64,000 nucleotides of DNA from Xylophilus sp. GOD-11R (GCF_033546935.1 NZ_CP137854.1:3224001-3288000); one strand, 5' to 3'; shown: positions 37,101-45,811, counted from the stretch's first letter. The notes: generated by a model not told the origin, from the letters alone. Translations and numbers: made by a program.

Positions 37101-39218
37101 AAGATCGACCGCGCCGCGCTGCCGGTGCCCGACGCCGCCGCCGTCTCCGCCCTGTCGCAGCGCGGCGGCAGTGCCCGCGTGGCGCCCGCCGACGCCCACG
37201 AAGCCCGCGTGCTCCACGCCATGGAACAGGTACTCAGCCTGCCCGGCATGGACATGCACGACGACTTCTTCGCCATGGGCGGCCACTCGCTGCTGGCGGC
37301 CCGGCTGGCGATGCGCCTGGGCCTGGAGTTCGGCCTGACGGTGCCGCTGCGCACGCTCTTCGAATCGCCCACCGCCGCCCAGCTCACCCGCGCCATCGCC
37401 GCGCTCGGGCAGGACACGCAGGCCGCCGTCCGGGCACCGCTGCCGCACCGCCCCGGCCGCCGTGGCGCGCCGCTCACGCCGGCGCAGGAGCGCATCCGCT
37501 TCGTCGAAGAAATGCACCCCGGCCGCTCGGTCTACAACATTCCCTCCGCCCGCCGGCTGCGTGGTCCGCTCGACCTGGCCGCCTTCCGCGCCACCCTCGC
37601 CGAAATCGCCCGCCGCCAGCCCGCGCTGCGCACCGCCTTCGGCCGCGACGGCGCCGACGCGGTGCAGCACATCGCCGAAAGCGTGGAAGTGCCGCTGGCG
37701 CTGATCGACCTGAGCCACCTGCCCGACGACCAGCGCGAACACGAACTGCTCGACCGGCTGCAGGAGTTGGCCGACCGGCCGATCGACATCGCCCAGGCAC
37801 CGCTGGTGCACGCCGCCCTGTTCCGCATGGGCGCCGACGACCACGTCTTCCTGTTCGTGCCGCACCACCTCGTCTGGGACGGCGCTTCCTTCGACATCTT
37901 CCGCGACGAATTCGCCGCCATCTATCCGGCCCTGCTCGCCGGCCGGTCGCACACGCTGCCGGCTCCGGCCTGCGGCCACGGCGACTACGCCGAATGGCTG
38001 ACCGGATGGATGGCCAGCGAGGACTACGCCGCGCAGATGGCGCAGTGGAAGGAGCGCTTCGCCCGCATGCCGCTGCCGCGCACGCCGCGCACCGACCTGC
38101 CCCGCCGCGCCGGCATGACCGGCCAGGGCGGCGCCCAGTGGATCGAGATCGACCCCGACACCACCGAAGCGCTGCGCGGCGCCGCACGCACCATGGGCGT
38201 CACCCTCAGCATGCTCACCTTTGGCGTTTTCGCGCTGATGATGGGCGACGTCATCGGCACGCAGGCCGTCACCATCGCCACCCCGGTGCGCGGCCGTGAG
38301 GCGCCCGAGACCGAAGCGGTGCTGGGCTTTTTCAACAACGTGCTGCCGGTGTCCGTGGAGATCGACGCGAGCCTGCGCATCGACGCCTTCCTGCGCGAGA
38401 TCAAGCGCGAACTCATGGCGCTGATGCCGCTGCAGCAGGTGCCCTTCGAGCGCCTGGTGGCCGAGCCCGAATTCGCCCGCTGGTCCAAGGGCGCCGGGCT
38501 CTACCAGGCCATGTTCACCTTCCAGGACATCCGCTCGCGCGGCCAGGCGATCGGCGACATGCGCTCCAGCCCGATCCCGCTGATGCAGCGCGGCGCCACC
38601 GACGACCTCGGCCTCTGGCTGATGGACGCCGCCGGCGGCCTGCAGGGCGCGCTGGTCTACAACGCCGACATCTACCTGCGCGAAACCGGCGCCCGGCTGC
38701 GCGACCGCTACCTGGAGCTGCTGGCGCGTCTGGCGCAGTCGCCGCAGGCGCTGGTCAGCGAGCTGTGCTCGCCAGCCCAGTCGCCGAGCGCCGCCTACCT
38801 GGAGCGCCTGCAGGCCGGCCCGCCCGCGCGGCTGACCCAGGTGCATCCGGCGCCCGCCGAGCCGCAGCCAACCCAGGCCGATGCGCCCCCCCCGCCGCAT
38901 GCCGCCCTGGCTGCGGTCTGGGCCGAGGTGATGGGCATCGACGCGGCCGGCATCCGCGCCGGCGACAACTTCTTCGACCTCGGTGGCGACTCCCTGCTGG
39001 TGATGCGCGCCGTGCTGCAGGCCCAACGTGTCCTGGGCGTGCGCACCGAGCCGCGCCGCTACCTCTTCGAGACCCTCGGCCAGCTCGCCGCCGACCTGCC
39101 CCGCGCGGTCGAAGACGTGCGCGCCCCGGGTCGCAAGGGCGGCGTCGGCCCGGTGGCCGGCCGCAGCGGTCTGCGCCGCATCGGCAGGATGTTCGGCGGC
39201 TGGCGCCAACGGAACTGA
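34188..39218 (+). CDS. NRPS: C-A-PCP-C-PCP, no thioesterase
   Basis: 1,676 residues, ATGA-coupled to the upstream synthase. First condensation domain (20-450; HHIACDG near 154), adenylation (470-980; YTSGSTGRPKG near 636; GPTETTVWS), PCP (MGGHSL near 1030), second condensation domain (1070-1500; HHLVWDG near 1225), terminal PCP (LGGDSL near 1598), then a basic tail. The adenylation pocket reads about D-I-A-T-W-G-V-V-W; I cannot assign its amino acid with confidence. There is no adenylation domain for the last PCP and no thioesterase or reductase domain, so final acceptor loading and release must involve another protein or an unusual acceptor. Confidence 0.92.
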   Translation: MNARTEPMAETDTDGGLLQDVCRTTAAQRELWLGAKLCEEATLAYNESMVIDLHGELDAGALEQALRTVVSRHQSLRSAISADGAWMFIAHPDEFFEVLESDLSALEGPARDALLEELHQLATHIPFDLEKGPPFRAVICRLSATHHQLILSAHHIACDGWSWSVIVDELGRLYPARPGAGPAALPPAPLYSDFAQREGLAASEPEMQAHIDYWLRTFGSGELPVLELPLDHARPPVRTFRSRRLCESLDASLATAAQALATRSGVSLFVVLFSTFAAALHRITGQEDLVIGIPAAGQLPHDMPGLVGHCVNMLPLRIGTPSACPFTGLLREASSTVLDAYEHQAVGYGGLLEQLALRRDASRLPLVSVLFNLDGEARVRPGAFGGLDVQLGTLPRAYENFELFLNIAPVAGGGLELHLQYNTDLFDEDTVLRWLDMYRAILGSATRTPDAALGLLQVLSPAEQLALRRLQPAPTVVEGERLMQAAFMARVSAEPDRTALRHGAMRCSYGELDLASNRLARALRARNIGRGRLVGLCLERGIDMVAALLGILKSGAAYVPLDPSFPAARLEQYAEDAGLDLLLTSSTVASAPRHWCADAPMHIFEIDHDTAWHLQPGEALAPSVLDARPEDNAYVIYTSGSTGRPKGVCVPHRAVANLLQTMQEAPGISMDDTLAAVTTLSFDIAVAELLLPLAAGAQVVLVDREIALDGQRLANLLLAERVTILQATPGTWRLLVDVGWPGAPGFRGWVGGESLPAALALDLLDRCAEVWNVYGPTETTVWSTVWKVRRGDLEARGISIGRPIGNTEVWILDAAHQVCPVGVPGEICIAGDGLANGYLERPDLTEDRFVTWPLQGGAVRLYRTGDRGRWRNDGLLEHLGRFDFQLKVRGHRIEPAEIEMRCCEAAGIARCVVIAREDQPGDQRLVAYVTLAPGASTDLDPLRHHLRERLPGYMVPQHIVVLHSLPVLPNGKIDRAALPVPDAAAVSALSQRGGSARVAPADAHEARVLHAMEQVLSLPGMDMHDDFFAMGGHSLLAARLAMRLGLEFGLTVPLRTLFESPTAAQLTRAIAALGQDTQAAVRAPLPHRPGRRGAPLTPAQERIRFVEEMHPGRSVYNIPSARRLRGPLDLAAFRATLAEIARRQPALRTAFGRDGADAVQHIAESVEVPLALIDLSHLPDDQREHELLDRLQELADRPIDIAQAPLVHAALFRMGADDHVFLFVPHHLVWDGASFDIFRDEFAAIYPALLAGRSHTLPAPACGHGDYAEWLTGWMASEDYAAQMAQWKERFARMPLPRTPRTDLPRRAGMTGQGGAQWIEIDPDTTEALRGAARTMGVTLSMLTFGVFALMMGDVIGTQAVTIATPVRGREAPETEAVLGFFNNVLPVSVEIDASLRIDAFLREIKRELMALMPLQQVPFERLVAEPEFARWSKGAGLYQAMFTFQDIRSRGQAIGDMRSSPIPLMQRGATDDLGLWLMDAAGGLQGALVYNADIYLRETGARLRDRYLELLARLAQSPQALVSELCSPAQSPSAAYLERLQAGPPARLTQVHPAPAEPQPTQADAPPPPHAALAAVWAEVMGIDAAGIRAGDNFFDLGGDSLLVMRAVLQAQRVLGVRTEPRRYLFETLGQLAADLPRAVEDVRAPGRKGGVGPVAGRSGLRRIGRMFGGWRQRN

Positions 39219-39221
39219 GCC

Positions 39222-39902
39222 ATGAAGGAACTCGCCCTCGATCCCATCCGCGCCGGCTCGGCCACCTGCTGGCATGCCGACCTCGACCACCGGTCGTTCG
39301 CGTCCGCATCCGAGCCGCTGTCGCCCGCAGAACGCGAACGCGCCGACCGCTTCGTGTTCCGCCACGACGGTGCCCGCTACCGTGCCGCGCATGGCGTGCT
39401 GCGCCGCCTGCTGGCCGCACGCACCGGCATCGCGGCCGAGGCGTTGCGTTTCGCCACCGGCCCGCGCGGCAAGCCGCACCTGGTCGACGTGCCGGGAATC
39501 GAGTTCAACCTGAGCCACAGCCGCTCGGCATTGCTGATCGCCATCGGCGACGCGGTGCCGCTGGGGGTCGACGTGGAACAGCTGCGGCCCCTGGCCGACG
39601 CGCTGGGCCTGGCCGCCGAGTACTTCACGCCCGCCGAGCGCCGCGAGCTCGCCCGGGTTCACCCGTCGCGCCGCGACCGCGCGTTTCTCACCTGCTGGAC
39701 CCGCAAGGAAGCCTGCCTCAAGGCGGTCGGCCACGGCCTGACCCTGCCGCTCGACCGCTTCGAAGTCGGCGTGGAGCCGGTGCCCTGCACCGTCGAGCTG
39801 CCCACGCCCGACGGCCCGGTGCGCCTGGCCCTCACGCCGCTGCCCGGCCCGGCGGGCACGGTCGCCTCGCTCGCCGAATGCTTTCAGGAGGAATTCGCAT
39901 GA
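39222..39902 (+). CDS. 4'-phosphopantetheinyl transferase, Sfp type
   Basis: 226 residues, the length of Sfp-type enzymes. Motifs: FNLSHS (95-100), GVDVEQL with Mg ligands D117 and E119, and WTRKEACLKA (159-168). It transfers phosphopantetheine from CoA to the serine of carrier domains and so should activate the four carriers of the two upstream synthases, 3 bp away. Its stop overlaps the following hydrolase start. Confidence 0.93.
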   Translation: MKELALDPIRAGSATCWHADLDHRSFASASEPLSPAERERADRFVFRHDGARYRAAHGVLRRLLAARTGIAAEALRFATGPRGKPHLVDVPGIEFNLSHSRSALLIAIGDAVPLGVDVEQLRPLADALGLAAEYFTPAERRELARVHPSRRDRAFLTCWTRKEACLKAVGHGLTLPLDRFEVGVEPVPCTVELPTPDGPVRLALTPLPGPAGTVASLAECFQEEFA

Positions 39903-40711
39903 CCCCCTTGATGTTCGGACCGGCCTCGCGCCAGGTCTTCGGTTTCTTCCATGCCGCCGAAACGCCGCGTGAGCGGCCGGTGGCCGTGCTGATCTGCCCG
40001 CCCTTCGGTGCGGAAGGCCTGCGCACCCACCGCTTCTTCAAGGTGCTGGCCGAGCGGCTGTCGCGCACCGGCGTGTCGGCGCTGCGCTTCGACTTCCACG
40101 GCGCCGGCGACTCGCCCGGCGACGAGCAGGAAGGCGACCTCGACGGCTGGCGCCGCGATGTGTATGCGGCCCACGCCGAGCTGCGCCGGCTGGCACCGGC
40201 CGCGCGCATCGTCTGGCTCGGTGCCCGGCTCGGCGCCACCCTGGCGCTGATGGCCGCCCGCCACGGCCGCTGCGACCCCGAACGCCTGGTGCTGTGGGAG
40301 CCGGTGGTCGAAGGCCGCGGCTACCTGCGCTTTCTGCGCGAACAGCACGTGAAGGCACTCGACGCCACCTTCTGCATTCCCGACCGCGGCTGGCGCAAGC
40401 TGCTGGCCCGCGAGCCCGGCGCCGTGCCGACCGAGGCCCTCGGCACCGCCATCTCGCCCCTGCTCGGCAGCCAGCTCCAGGCACTCGACATCGACGCCCT
40501 GCCCCTGACCGCGCTGCACGACACCGTCGTGCTGGCCGACCCCGCCGACGAGCCCGCCGCACGCTGGGCCGCCGCCCAGCAGCTGCGCAACATGCCGCTG
40601 CGCTTCGGCTACTTCGAACACCCGCTGGTCTGGACCTCGGACCCGTATCCCAACAGCGCCATGGTTCCGGCCGAAGCGCTGCAACGCCTGCAAGGAGCCA
40701 TCCATGACTGA
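39899..40711 (+). CDS. Alpha/beta-hydrolase resembling exosortase-A-associated hydrolase 2, nucleophile Ser absent
   Basis: 270 residues. VLICPPFGAEGLRTHRFF and LRFDFHGAGDSPGD follow the pattern of the hydrolases found with exosortase A/EPS loci. The nucleophile elbow reads LGARLGA, so the expected GxSxG Ser is Arg, as I recall for that family; catalysis is doubtful or unorthodox. No signal peptide. It overlaps the PPTase gene by 4 bp and the next hydrolase by 8 bp. Roles considered: editing or release of the assembly-line product in place of a thioesterase, or EPS assembly. No exosortase gene is in this window. Confidence 0.72.
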   Translation: MTPLMFGPASRQVFGFFHAAETPRERPVAVLICPPFGAEGLRTHRFFKVLAERLSRTGVSALRFDFHGAGDSPGDEQEGDLDGWRRDVYAAHAELRRLAPAARIVWLGARLGATLALMAARHGRCDPERLVLWEPVVEGRGYLRFLREQHVKALDATFCIPDRGWRKLLAREPGAVPTEALGTAISPLLGSQLQALDIDALPLTALHDTVVLADPADEPAARWAAAQQLRNMPLRFGYFEHPLVWTSDPYPNSAMVPAEALQRLQGAIHD

Positions 40712-41663
40712 GATGACGCAAAGCCCGGTGCAGTTCGGACCCGACCGCGCCCTGATGGGCATGGTCACCCTGCCGCCGCGCAAGCTCGCAGCGCCGGTCG
40801 GCGTGCTGATGCTCAACATGGGCGCCAACCACCGCGTGGGCCCGCGCCGCATCAACGTCAAGCTGGCCCATGTACTGGCACGCGAAGGCATCACCAGCCT
40901 GCGCATGGACCTCGGCGGCGTCGGCGACAGCGGCGTCGGCCATCCGGGCGACGACCTGCGCCAGCGCGCCGTGGCCGACCTGCGCGCGGCCATGGACCTG
41001 CTCAAGACCATGCTCGACATCGAGCGCTTCGTCATCGTCGGCATGTGCTCCGGCGCCGAGCACGCCATCGCCACCGCGCTGGCCGACCCGCGTGTCGTCG
41101 GCATCTCGATGTTCGACGGCCCCAGCTTCCCGGACCTGCGCGCCCGGCTCCACCGCACCCTGCGGCGCGCCTGCACCGCCCCCTTCCACCCGGCGTTCGC
41201 CGGCAAGGCGGTGCGCCTGATGGCACGCCTGGCCAAACGTGGCAAGGGCGGCCAGGCCTTGCCCGGCTTCTTCACCGAAGGCCGGTCGCGCCAGGCCGAG
41301 CTGGCCTGGTTCCGCGATGCGATGAACCGGCTGGCCGACCGCGAAGTCGCGCTGCACATGCTGTTCTCCGGATCGCTCGACGCCGCCGACCGCGACCGCG
41401 ACCACCTCGGCCGGCTGCGCGCCGAGCGCTTCGTGCGCCAGGTGCGCTACGAATTCGCGCCCGATCTCGACCACACCGTCTGCACCACGCGTGGCCAGCA
41501 GCTCTACCTGGCATCGGTCGGCGGCTGGGTGACCCAGGTCGCCCGCCAGGCGCCGGCGGTGCGCACCCGGCCGGCCACCACGGCGGCCGCGCCGCAACCG
41601 ATCCGCACCGCCGTGCCGCACAGCGCCACGACCGGTGCCGACGAGCGCGTGCCCCTGCAGTAA
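40704..41663 (+). CDS. Alpha/beta-hydrolase resembling exosortase-A-associated hydrolase 1, Cys at nucleophile position
   Basis: 319 residues. Core segments MLNMGANHRVGPRRINVKLA and LRMDLGGVGDSGVG are typical of the group. The elbow GMCSGAEH places Cys where Ser is usual (G-x-C-x-G), like dienelactone hydrolases. The C-terminal 40 residues are low-complexity Ala/Pro/Arg/Thr. It is sandwiched between the NRPS-PKS/PPTase genes and the polysaccharide export genes, making it a candidate for joining or releasing the assembly-line product; this is inference. Confidence 0.72.
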   Translation: MTEMTQSPVQFGPDRALMGMVTLPPRKLAAPVGVLMLNMGANHRVGPRRINVKLAHVLAREGITSLRMDLGGVGDSGVGHPGDDLRQRAVADLRAAMDLLKTMLDIERFVIVGMCSGAEHAIATALADPRVVGISMFDGPSFPDLRARLHRTLRRACTAPFHPAFAGKAVRLMARLAKRGKGGQALPGFFTEGRSRQAELAWFRDAMNRLADREVALHMLFSGSLDAADRDRDHLGRLRAERFVRQVRYEFAPDLDHTVCTTRGQQLYLASVGGWVTQVARQAPAVRTRPATTAAAPQPIRTAVPHSATTGADERVPLQ

Positions 41664-41714
41664 GCGCCCCACGAGAAGCCTGCCCCGCACCGACCACCCG
41701 ACGAGACACACCCC

Positions 41715-42863
41715 ATGACACATACGCCCGACTCCACGCCGCGCCGCCGTCGTCACCGCCTCTGGCTGGCAGTGGCGCCCTTGCTGGCTTTGCTCCAGGC
41801 CTGCGCCGTGCCCGGTTTCGGCGCGATGGACGACTCGGCCCCGGCGATCGGGACACCGTCCGGGCCACCGGCCTCCCAGCCAGTCACCCCCATCGACCCC
41901 CAACTGATCCGCCAGCAGCAGCTCGCCCGGCCGCAGAACCTGCCGCCGGAAGTGCAGCGCCTGATCGGCACCGCGCCCACCTACACCCTCGGGCCGGGCG
42001 ACGTGGTCGGCATCATCGTGTACGACCACCCCGAGCTGCTGCCCAACGCCGGCGCGGTGATCGCCCAGCAGACCGACCCGACCGGCGTGAACGTGGTGCC
42101 GGGCTTCATCATCGGCGCCAGCGGCGAGATCAGCTTTCCCTACATCGGCCGCACCCGGCTGCAGGGGCTGACCGAGATCGAGGCCTCCGACCTCATCACC
42201 CGCCGCATCGCCACCTACATCAAGGATCCGCAGGTCACCGTGCGCATCCAGGCCTTCCGCAGCCAGCGCGCCTACGTGGAAGGCGAAGTGCGCCAGCCGG
42301 GCATCCAGATCTTCACCGACGCGCCGATGACGCTGGCCGAAGCCATCGCCCGGGCCGGCGGCATCACCGCGGCCGGCGACCGCTCGCACATCGCCCTGAC
42401 CCGCGACCGGCAGACCACCGTCGTCAGCCTGCCGCAGCTGCAGGCCATGGGCGTGGACCCCGGCAGCATTCCGCTGAAAAGCGGCGACATGGTCTATGTG
42501 CACAACCGCGACGACCGCCGCGTCTACGTCATGGGCGAGATCCTGCGGCCCACCGCGCTCACCTTCCGCCAGGGCCGGCTCAGCCTCAACGAAGCGCTGG
42601 GCGATGCGGGCGGGCCCAACCTCACCACCGCCGACACCCGCCAGGTCTACGTGATCCGCAACGACCCGCGCGCCGGCCGCGAGGTCTACCACCTCGATGC
42701 CAAGAACCCCGCCGCGCTGGCCCTGGCCGACGGCTTCGAGCTCCAGCCACGCGACGTGGTCTACGTGGACTCGGTCGCCCTGGTGTCGTGGAACCGCGTG
42801 GTCAGCCTGATCCTGCCCGCCGCCCAGGTCGTGAACCTGGGCAACGACGCGGCACGCCGCTGA
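41715..42863 (+). CDS. wza: Outer-membrane polysaccharide export lipoprotein (Wza-like)
   Basis: 382 residues. Lipoprotein signal with lipobox LLQAC, then a polysaccharide biosynthesis/export domain (YTLGPGDVVGIIVYDHPELL) and two SLBB beta-grasp repeats (RAYVEGEVRQPGIQ; RVYVMGEILRP). It forms the outer-membrane channel for group 1-type capsule or EPS in partnership with the Wzc-like protein 51 bp downstream. The C-terminus contains the amphipathic segment expected to cross the membrane (WNRVVSLILPAAQVV). Confidence 0.92.
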   Translation: MTHTPDSTPRRRRHRLWLAVAPLLALLQACAVPGFGAMDDSAPAIGTPSGPPASQPVTPIDPQLIRQQQLARPQNLPPEVQRLIGTAPTYTLGPGDVVGIIVYDHPELLPNAGAVIAQQTDPTGVNVVPGFIIGASGEISFPYIGRTRLQGLTEIEASDLITRRIATYIKDPQVTVRIQAFRSQRAYVEGEVRQPGIQIFTDAPMTLAEAIARAGGITAAGDRSHIALTRDRQTTVVSLPQLQAMGVDPGSIPLKSGDMVYVHNRDDRRVYVMGEILRPTALTFRQGRLSLNEALGDAGGPNLTTADTRQVYVIRNDPRAGREVYHLDAKNPAALALADGFELQPRDVVYVDSVALVSWNRVVSLILPAAQVVNLGNDAARR

Positions 42864-42914
42864 TTCGCCCCTTTCGCCCTTTCCCTTCATCGCCCCTCCC
42901 ACCCAGGTGACCCC

Positions 42915-45140
42915 ATGAAGATCAACCGGCTGCTCGCCGCCCCGCCCGTCGCCCTTTCGCCGGGCCAGCCCGCCTACCGCGCCAGCACCTGGAAAGTGGT
43001 GCGCGAGGAACGCCGCCTGGTCGCCCTCGTTACCGGGCTGTGCCTGGCCGCGGGCCTGGTCTGGGCGCTCGCCGCGCCGCAGGTCTACGAGACCAACATC
43101 GCCATCCAGGTCGAGGACGACGAACGCCCGGCCGGCGCCTTCCTGGACGCCGCGTCCTCCAGCGCCCTGAGCGTGAAGACGCCCGCCACCGGCGAGACCG
43201 AAATCCTCAAGTCCCGCATGATCCTGATGCAGGCGATCGAGAACACCCGGCTCTACATCAACGCCGAGCCGAAGTACGTACCGCTGGTGGGCAGCTGGCT
43301 GGCCGCCCGCGCCACCGCGCTGTCGGTGCCCGGCGTGTTCGGCTTCGGCGGCTACGTATCGGGCAACGAGCGCATCACCGTCGCCCACTTCGACGTGCCC
43401 GCCGCGCTCGAAGGCAGCCGCTTCACCCTCACGGCCGGGCGCGACGGCGCCTTTGTGCTCACGCATCCCAAGCTGGCCGAGCCGATCCGCGGCAAGGTCG
43501 GCGAGCCGCTGGACGTGGACCGGGGCGGCAGCACGATCAGCCTGCTGGTGGGCGACCTGCATGCGGCACCGGGCGCGGCCTTCAGCGTGATGCGGCACTC
43601 GCAGCAGCAGACGCTGATCGACCTGCTCGCCGGCCTGAAGGTGATCGAGAAGGGCAAGCAGTCCGGCATGCTCGACGTGAGCTGGCAGAGCACCGACCGC
43701 TTCGCGCTGACCGACGTGCTCAACGAGATCGGCCGGCTCTACGTGCGCCAGAACGTCGACCGCAAGACCGCCGTGGCCGAGAAGACGCTGGCCTTTCTCG
43801 ACACCGAACTGCCACGCTTCAAGCAGCAGCTCGAGGAGTCCGAGGACTACTACAACCGCTTTCGCAACCAGAACGGCACCGTGAGCCTGGACGACGAGGC
43901 GCGCAACGCGCTCGGCCAGGCGGTGGACCTGCAGGCCAAGCTGTTCGACGCCAAACAGCGCCGCCTGGAACTCGTCGGCCGCTTCACCGACCAGCACCCC
44001 ACCGTGGCGACGCTGGACGCCCAGATCGCCGGCCTGACCCGCGAACTCGGCGGCGTGGAAGGCCGCATCCGCCGCATGCCGATGCTGCAGCAGACCAGCC
44101 TGCGCATGCAGCGCGACATCAAGGCCAACACCGACATGTACGCCGCCCTGCTCAACAGCGCGCTGCAGATGCGCCTGGCCAAGGAAGGCCGCATCGGCAA
44201 CGTGCGGCTGATCGACGAGGCGGTGCTGCCCGAGAAGGCGGCCAAGCCCAACCGGCCGGTCGTGCTGGCCTTCTCGCTGGTGGCGGGCCTGTTCCTGGGC
44301 ATCTTCGCCGCGCTCACCCGCCAGCGCGTCGGCGCCCGGGTCAACGACGCCGAGGGCATCGAGGCCGGCGCCGGCCTGAACGTCTACTGCAACGTGCCGG
44401 CCAGCCGCCGCCAGCGCGCATTGAGCCGCGAGATGGCCCGAGGCCGCCCCGGCCTGCACGTGCTGGCCATGGACCGCCCCGAAGACGCCGCCATCGAGGG
44501 CCTGCGCCGCCTGCGCGCCACGCTGCGGGTGGACATGCAGGACGCGCCCGACAACCGCATCCTGGTCACCAGCGCCACCGCGGGTGCCGGCAAGACCTTC
44601 ATCGCGGTGAACCTGGCCGCCGTGCTGGCCTCCTCGGGCAAGCGGGTGATGCTGATCGACGCCGACGTGCAGGCCCAGGGTGTGTGCAACTACCTCAACC
44701 TGACGCAGACCGACCTGACCGATGCCGCGCAGGACCGCCCCGCCAGCGGCCACGCGCTGCACACCGGCGTGCTGCCCAACCTCGACGTACTCAGCGCGGC
44801 GCGGGTCGGCATCAAGCCCGGCGAACTGCTCACCTCCGACGCCTTCACCCGACTGCTGTCGCAGCTCTCCGAGCGCTACGACTCGGTGGTGATCGACGCG
44901 CCGCCGATCCTGCAACAGTCGGCCGCCGCCGCCATCGCGCCATTCGCCTCGACCCTGCTGCTGGTGGCCTCGGCGCGCGAGACCTCGCTCGACGACATCC
45001 ACGAATGCGTCAAGCGCATGTCGCACGTGGGCTGCGCCTTCAACGGCGTGGTCCTCAACCGGGCCGCCCACGACCGGCGCGCGCGCGCCAGCCACCGCCT
45101 GGGCCGCAAGCCCCTGGCCCTCTCGCTGCCGCGGCCATGA
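42915..45140 (+). CDS. wzc: Wzc-like chain-length determinant/BY-kinase without a C-terminal tyrosine cluster
   Basis: 741 residues. Two membrane helices (about 35-53 and 450-468) flank a periplasmic Wzz domain with coiled coil (about 290-400). The cytoplasmic ATPase has Walker A (ATAGAGKT, about 553-560), A' (VMLIDADVQ) and B (VVIDAPP, about 656-662). The tail ends SHRLGRKPLALSLPRP with no tyrosine in the last 60 residues, unlike classical Wzc, which autophosphorylates a Tyr cluster, and no Wzb phosphatase gene is present. It controls polymer length and export with the Wza-like protein. Confidence 0.92.
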   Translation: MKINRLLAAPPVALSPGQPAYRASTWKVVREERRLVALVTGLCLAAGLVWALAAPQVYETNIAIQVEDDERPAGAFLDAASSSALSVKTPATGETEILKSRMILMQAIENTRLYINAEPKYVPLVGSWLAARATALSVPGVFGFGGYVSGNERITVAHFDVPAALEGSRFTLTAGRDGAFVLTHPKLAEPIRGKVGEPLDVDRGGSTISLLVGDLHAAPGAAFSVMRHSQQQTLIDLLAGLKVIEKGKQSGMLDVSWQSTDRFALTDVLNEIGRLYVRQNVDRKTAVAEKTLAFLDTELPRFKQQLEESEDYYNRFRNQNGTVSLDDEARNALGQAVDLQAKLFDAKQRRLELVGRFTDQHPTVATLDAQIAGLTRELGGVEGRIRRMPMLQQTSLRMQRDIKANTDMYAALLNSALQMRLAKEGRIGNVRLIDEAVLPEKAAKPNRPVVLAFSLVAGLFLGIFAALTRQRVGARVNDAEGIEAGAGLNVYCNVPASRRQRALSREMARGRPGLHVLAMDRPEDAAIEGLRRLRATLRVDMQDAPDNRILVTSATAGAGKTFIAVNLAAVLASSGKRVMLIDADVQAQGVCNYLNLTQTDLTDAAQDRPASGHALHTGVLPNLDVLSAARVGIKPGELLTSDAFTRLLSQLSERYDSVVIDAPPILQQSAAAAIAPFASTLLLVASARETSLDDIHECVKRMSHVGCAFNGVVLNRAAHDRRARASHRLGRKPLALSLPRP

Positions 45141-45811
45141 ACGCCCCGCTCATGCCGCCGCTGGGCGGTTACCGCCAGGCGCCGCAACGGCCGACCGCGT
45201 CCACGCGCGTGTCCAAGCGCGCGCTCGACATCCTGCTGTCGGCCCTCTTCCTGGTCGGCTTCAGCTGGGTCTTCCTGGGCCTGTGGGTGGGCGTGCGCAT
45301 CAGCTCGGGCGCGCCGGTCTTCTACTCGCAGCCACGCTGCGGCCGCGACGGCATGGTGTTTCGCTTCTACAAGTTCCGCTCCATGGTGCGCGACTCCGAC
45401 CACGTGCTGGCCCAGCACCTGGCTGCCGACCCGGCCGCGCGCGAGGAGTGGCGCATCTTCCAGAAGCTGCAGAACGATCCGCGCATCACCCGCTTCGGCG
45501 CCTTCATCCGCAAGTACAGCCTCGACGAGCTGCCGCAGATCTGGAACGTGCTGCGCGGCGACATGAGCCTGGTCGGCCCGCGGCCCTGCATGTTCGGCCA
45601 GAAGGACCTCTACGGCCACTACTGGCGCCACTACTGCGCGGTGCAGCCGGGCATCACCGGCCTGTGGCAGGTGAGCGGCCGCAACCACGTGAGCTACCGG
45701 CGCCGCGCCGCGATGGACGCCGCCTACGTCGAAACGCTCACCCTGGGCAACGACCTGCGGATTCTGGTGAGGACCGTGCGGGTGATCGTCACCGGCGACG
45801 GTTCCAGCTAG
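45137..45811 (+). CDS. Undecaprenyl-phosphate sugar-1-phosphate transferase (initiating enzyme)
   Basis: 224 residues, 4-bp overlap with wzc. One hydrophobic segment (about 30-55) followed by the bacterial sugar transferase domain: FYKFRSM, RKYSLDELPQIWNVLRGDMS and VGPRP, then PGITGLWQVSGRN. It transfers a hexose-1-phosphate (Glc or Gal, WcaJ/WbaP-like C-terminal domain) to undecaprenyl phosphate to start each repeat unit. Shorter than WbaP because the N-terminal membrane region is minimal. Confidence 0.92.
   Translation: MNAPLMPPLGGYRQAPQRPTASTRVSKRALDILLSALFLVGFSWVFLGLWVGVRISSGAPVFYSQPRCGRDGMVFRFYKFRSMVRDSDHVLAQHLAADPAAREEWRIFQKLQNDPRITRFGAFIRKYSLDELPQIWNVLRGDMSLVGPRPCMFGQKDLYGHYWRHYCAVQPGITGLWQVSGRNHVSYRRRAAMDAAYVETLTLGNDLRILVRTVRVIVTGDGSS

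Noticed and set aside
33840..39734. Minus-strand open frame of about 1,960 codons antisense to the second NRPS gene
   Set aside because: Composition is typical of a GC-driven shadow and it spans several plus-strand genes with intact NRPS and PPTase motifs.
39899..41663. Exosortase/PEP-CTERM locus
   Set aside because: The hydrolases resemble that system's accessories, but no exosortase, PrsK/PrsR or PEP-CTERM substrate is visible in the window, so the system as such is not claimed.
40038..45095. Minus-strand open frame of about 1,685 codons across hydrolase, wza and wzc genes
   Set aside because: No domain content, crosses several real plus-strand genes; a GC-rich shadow.
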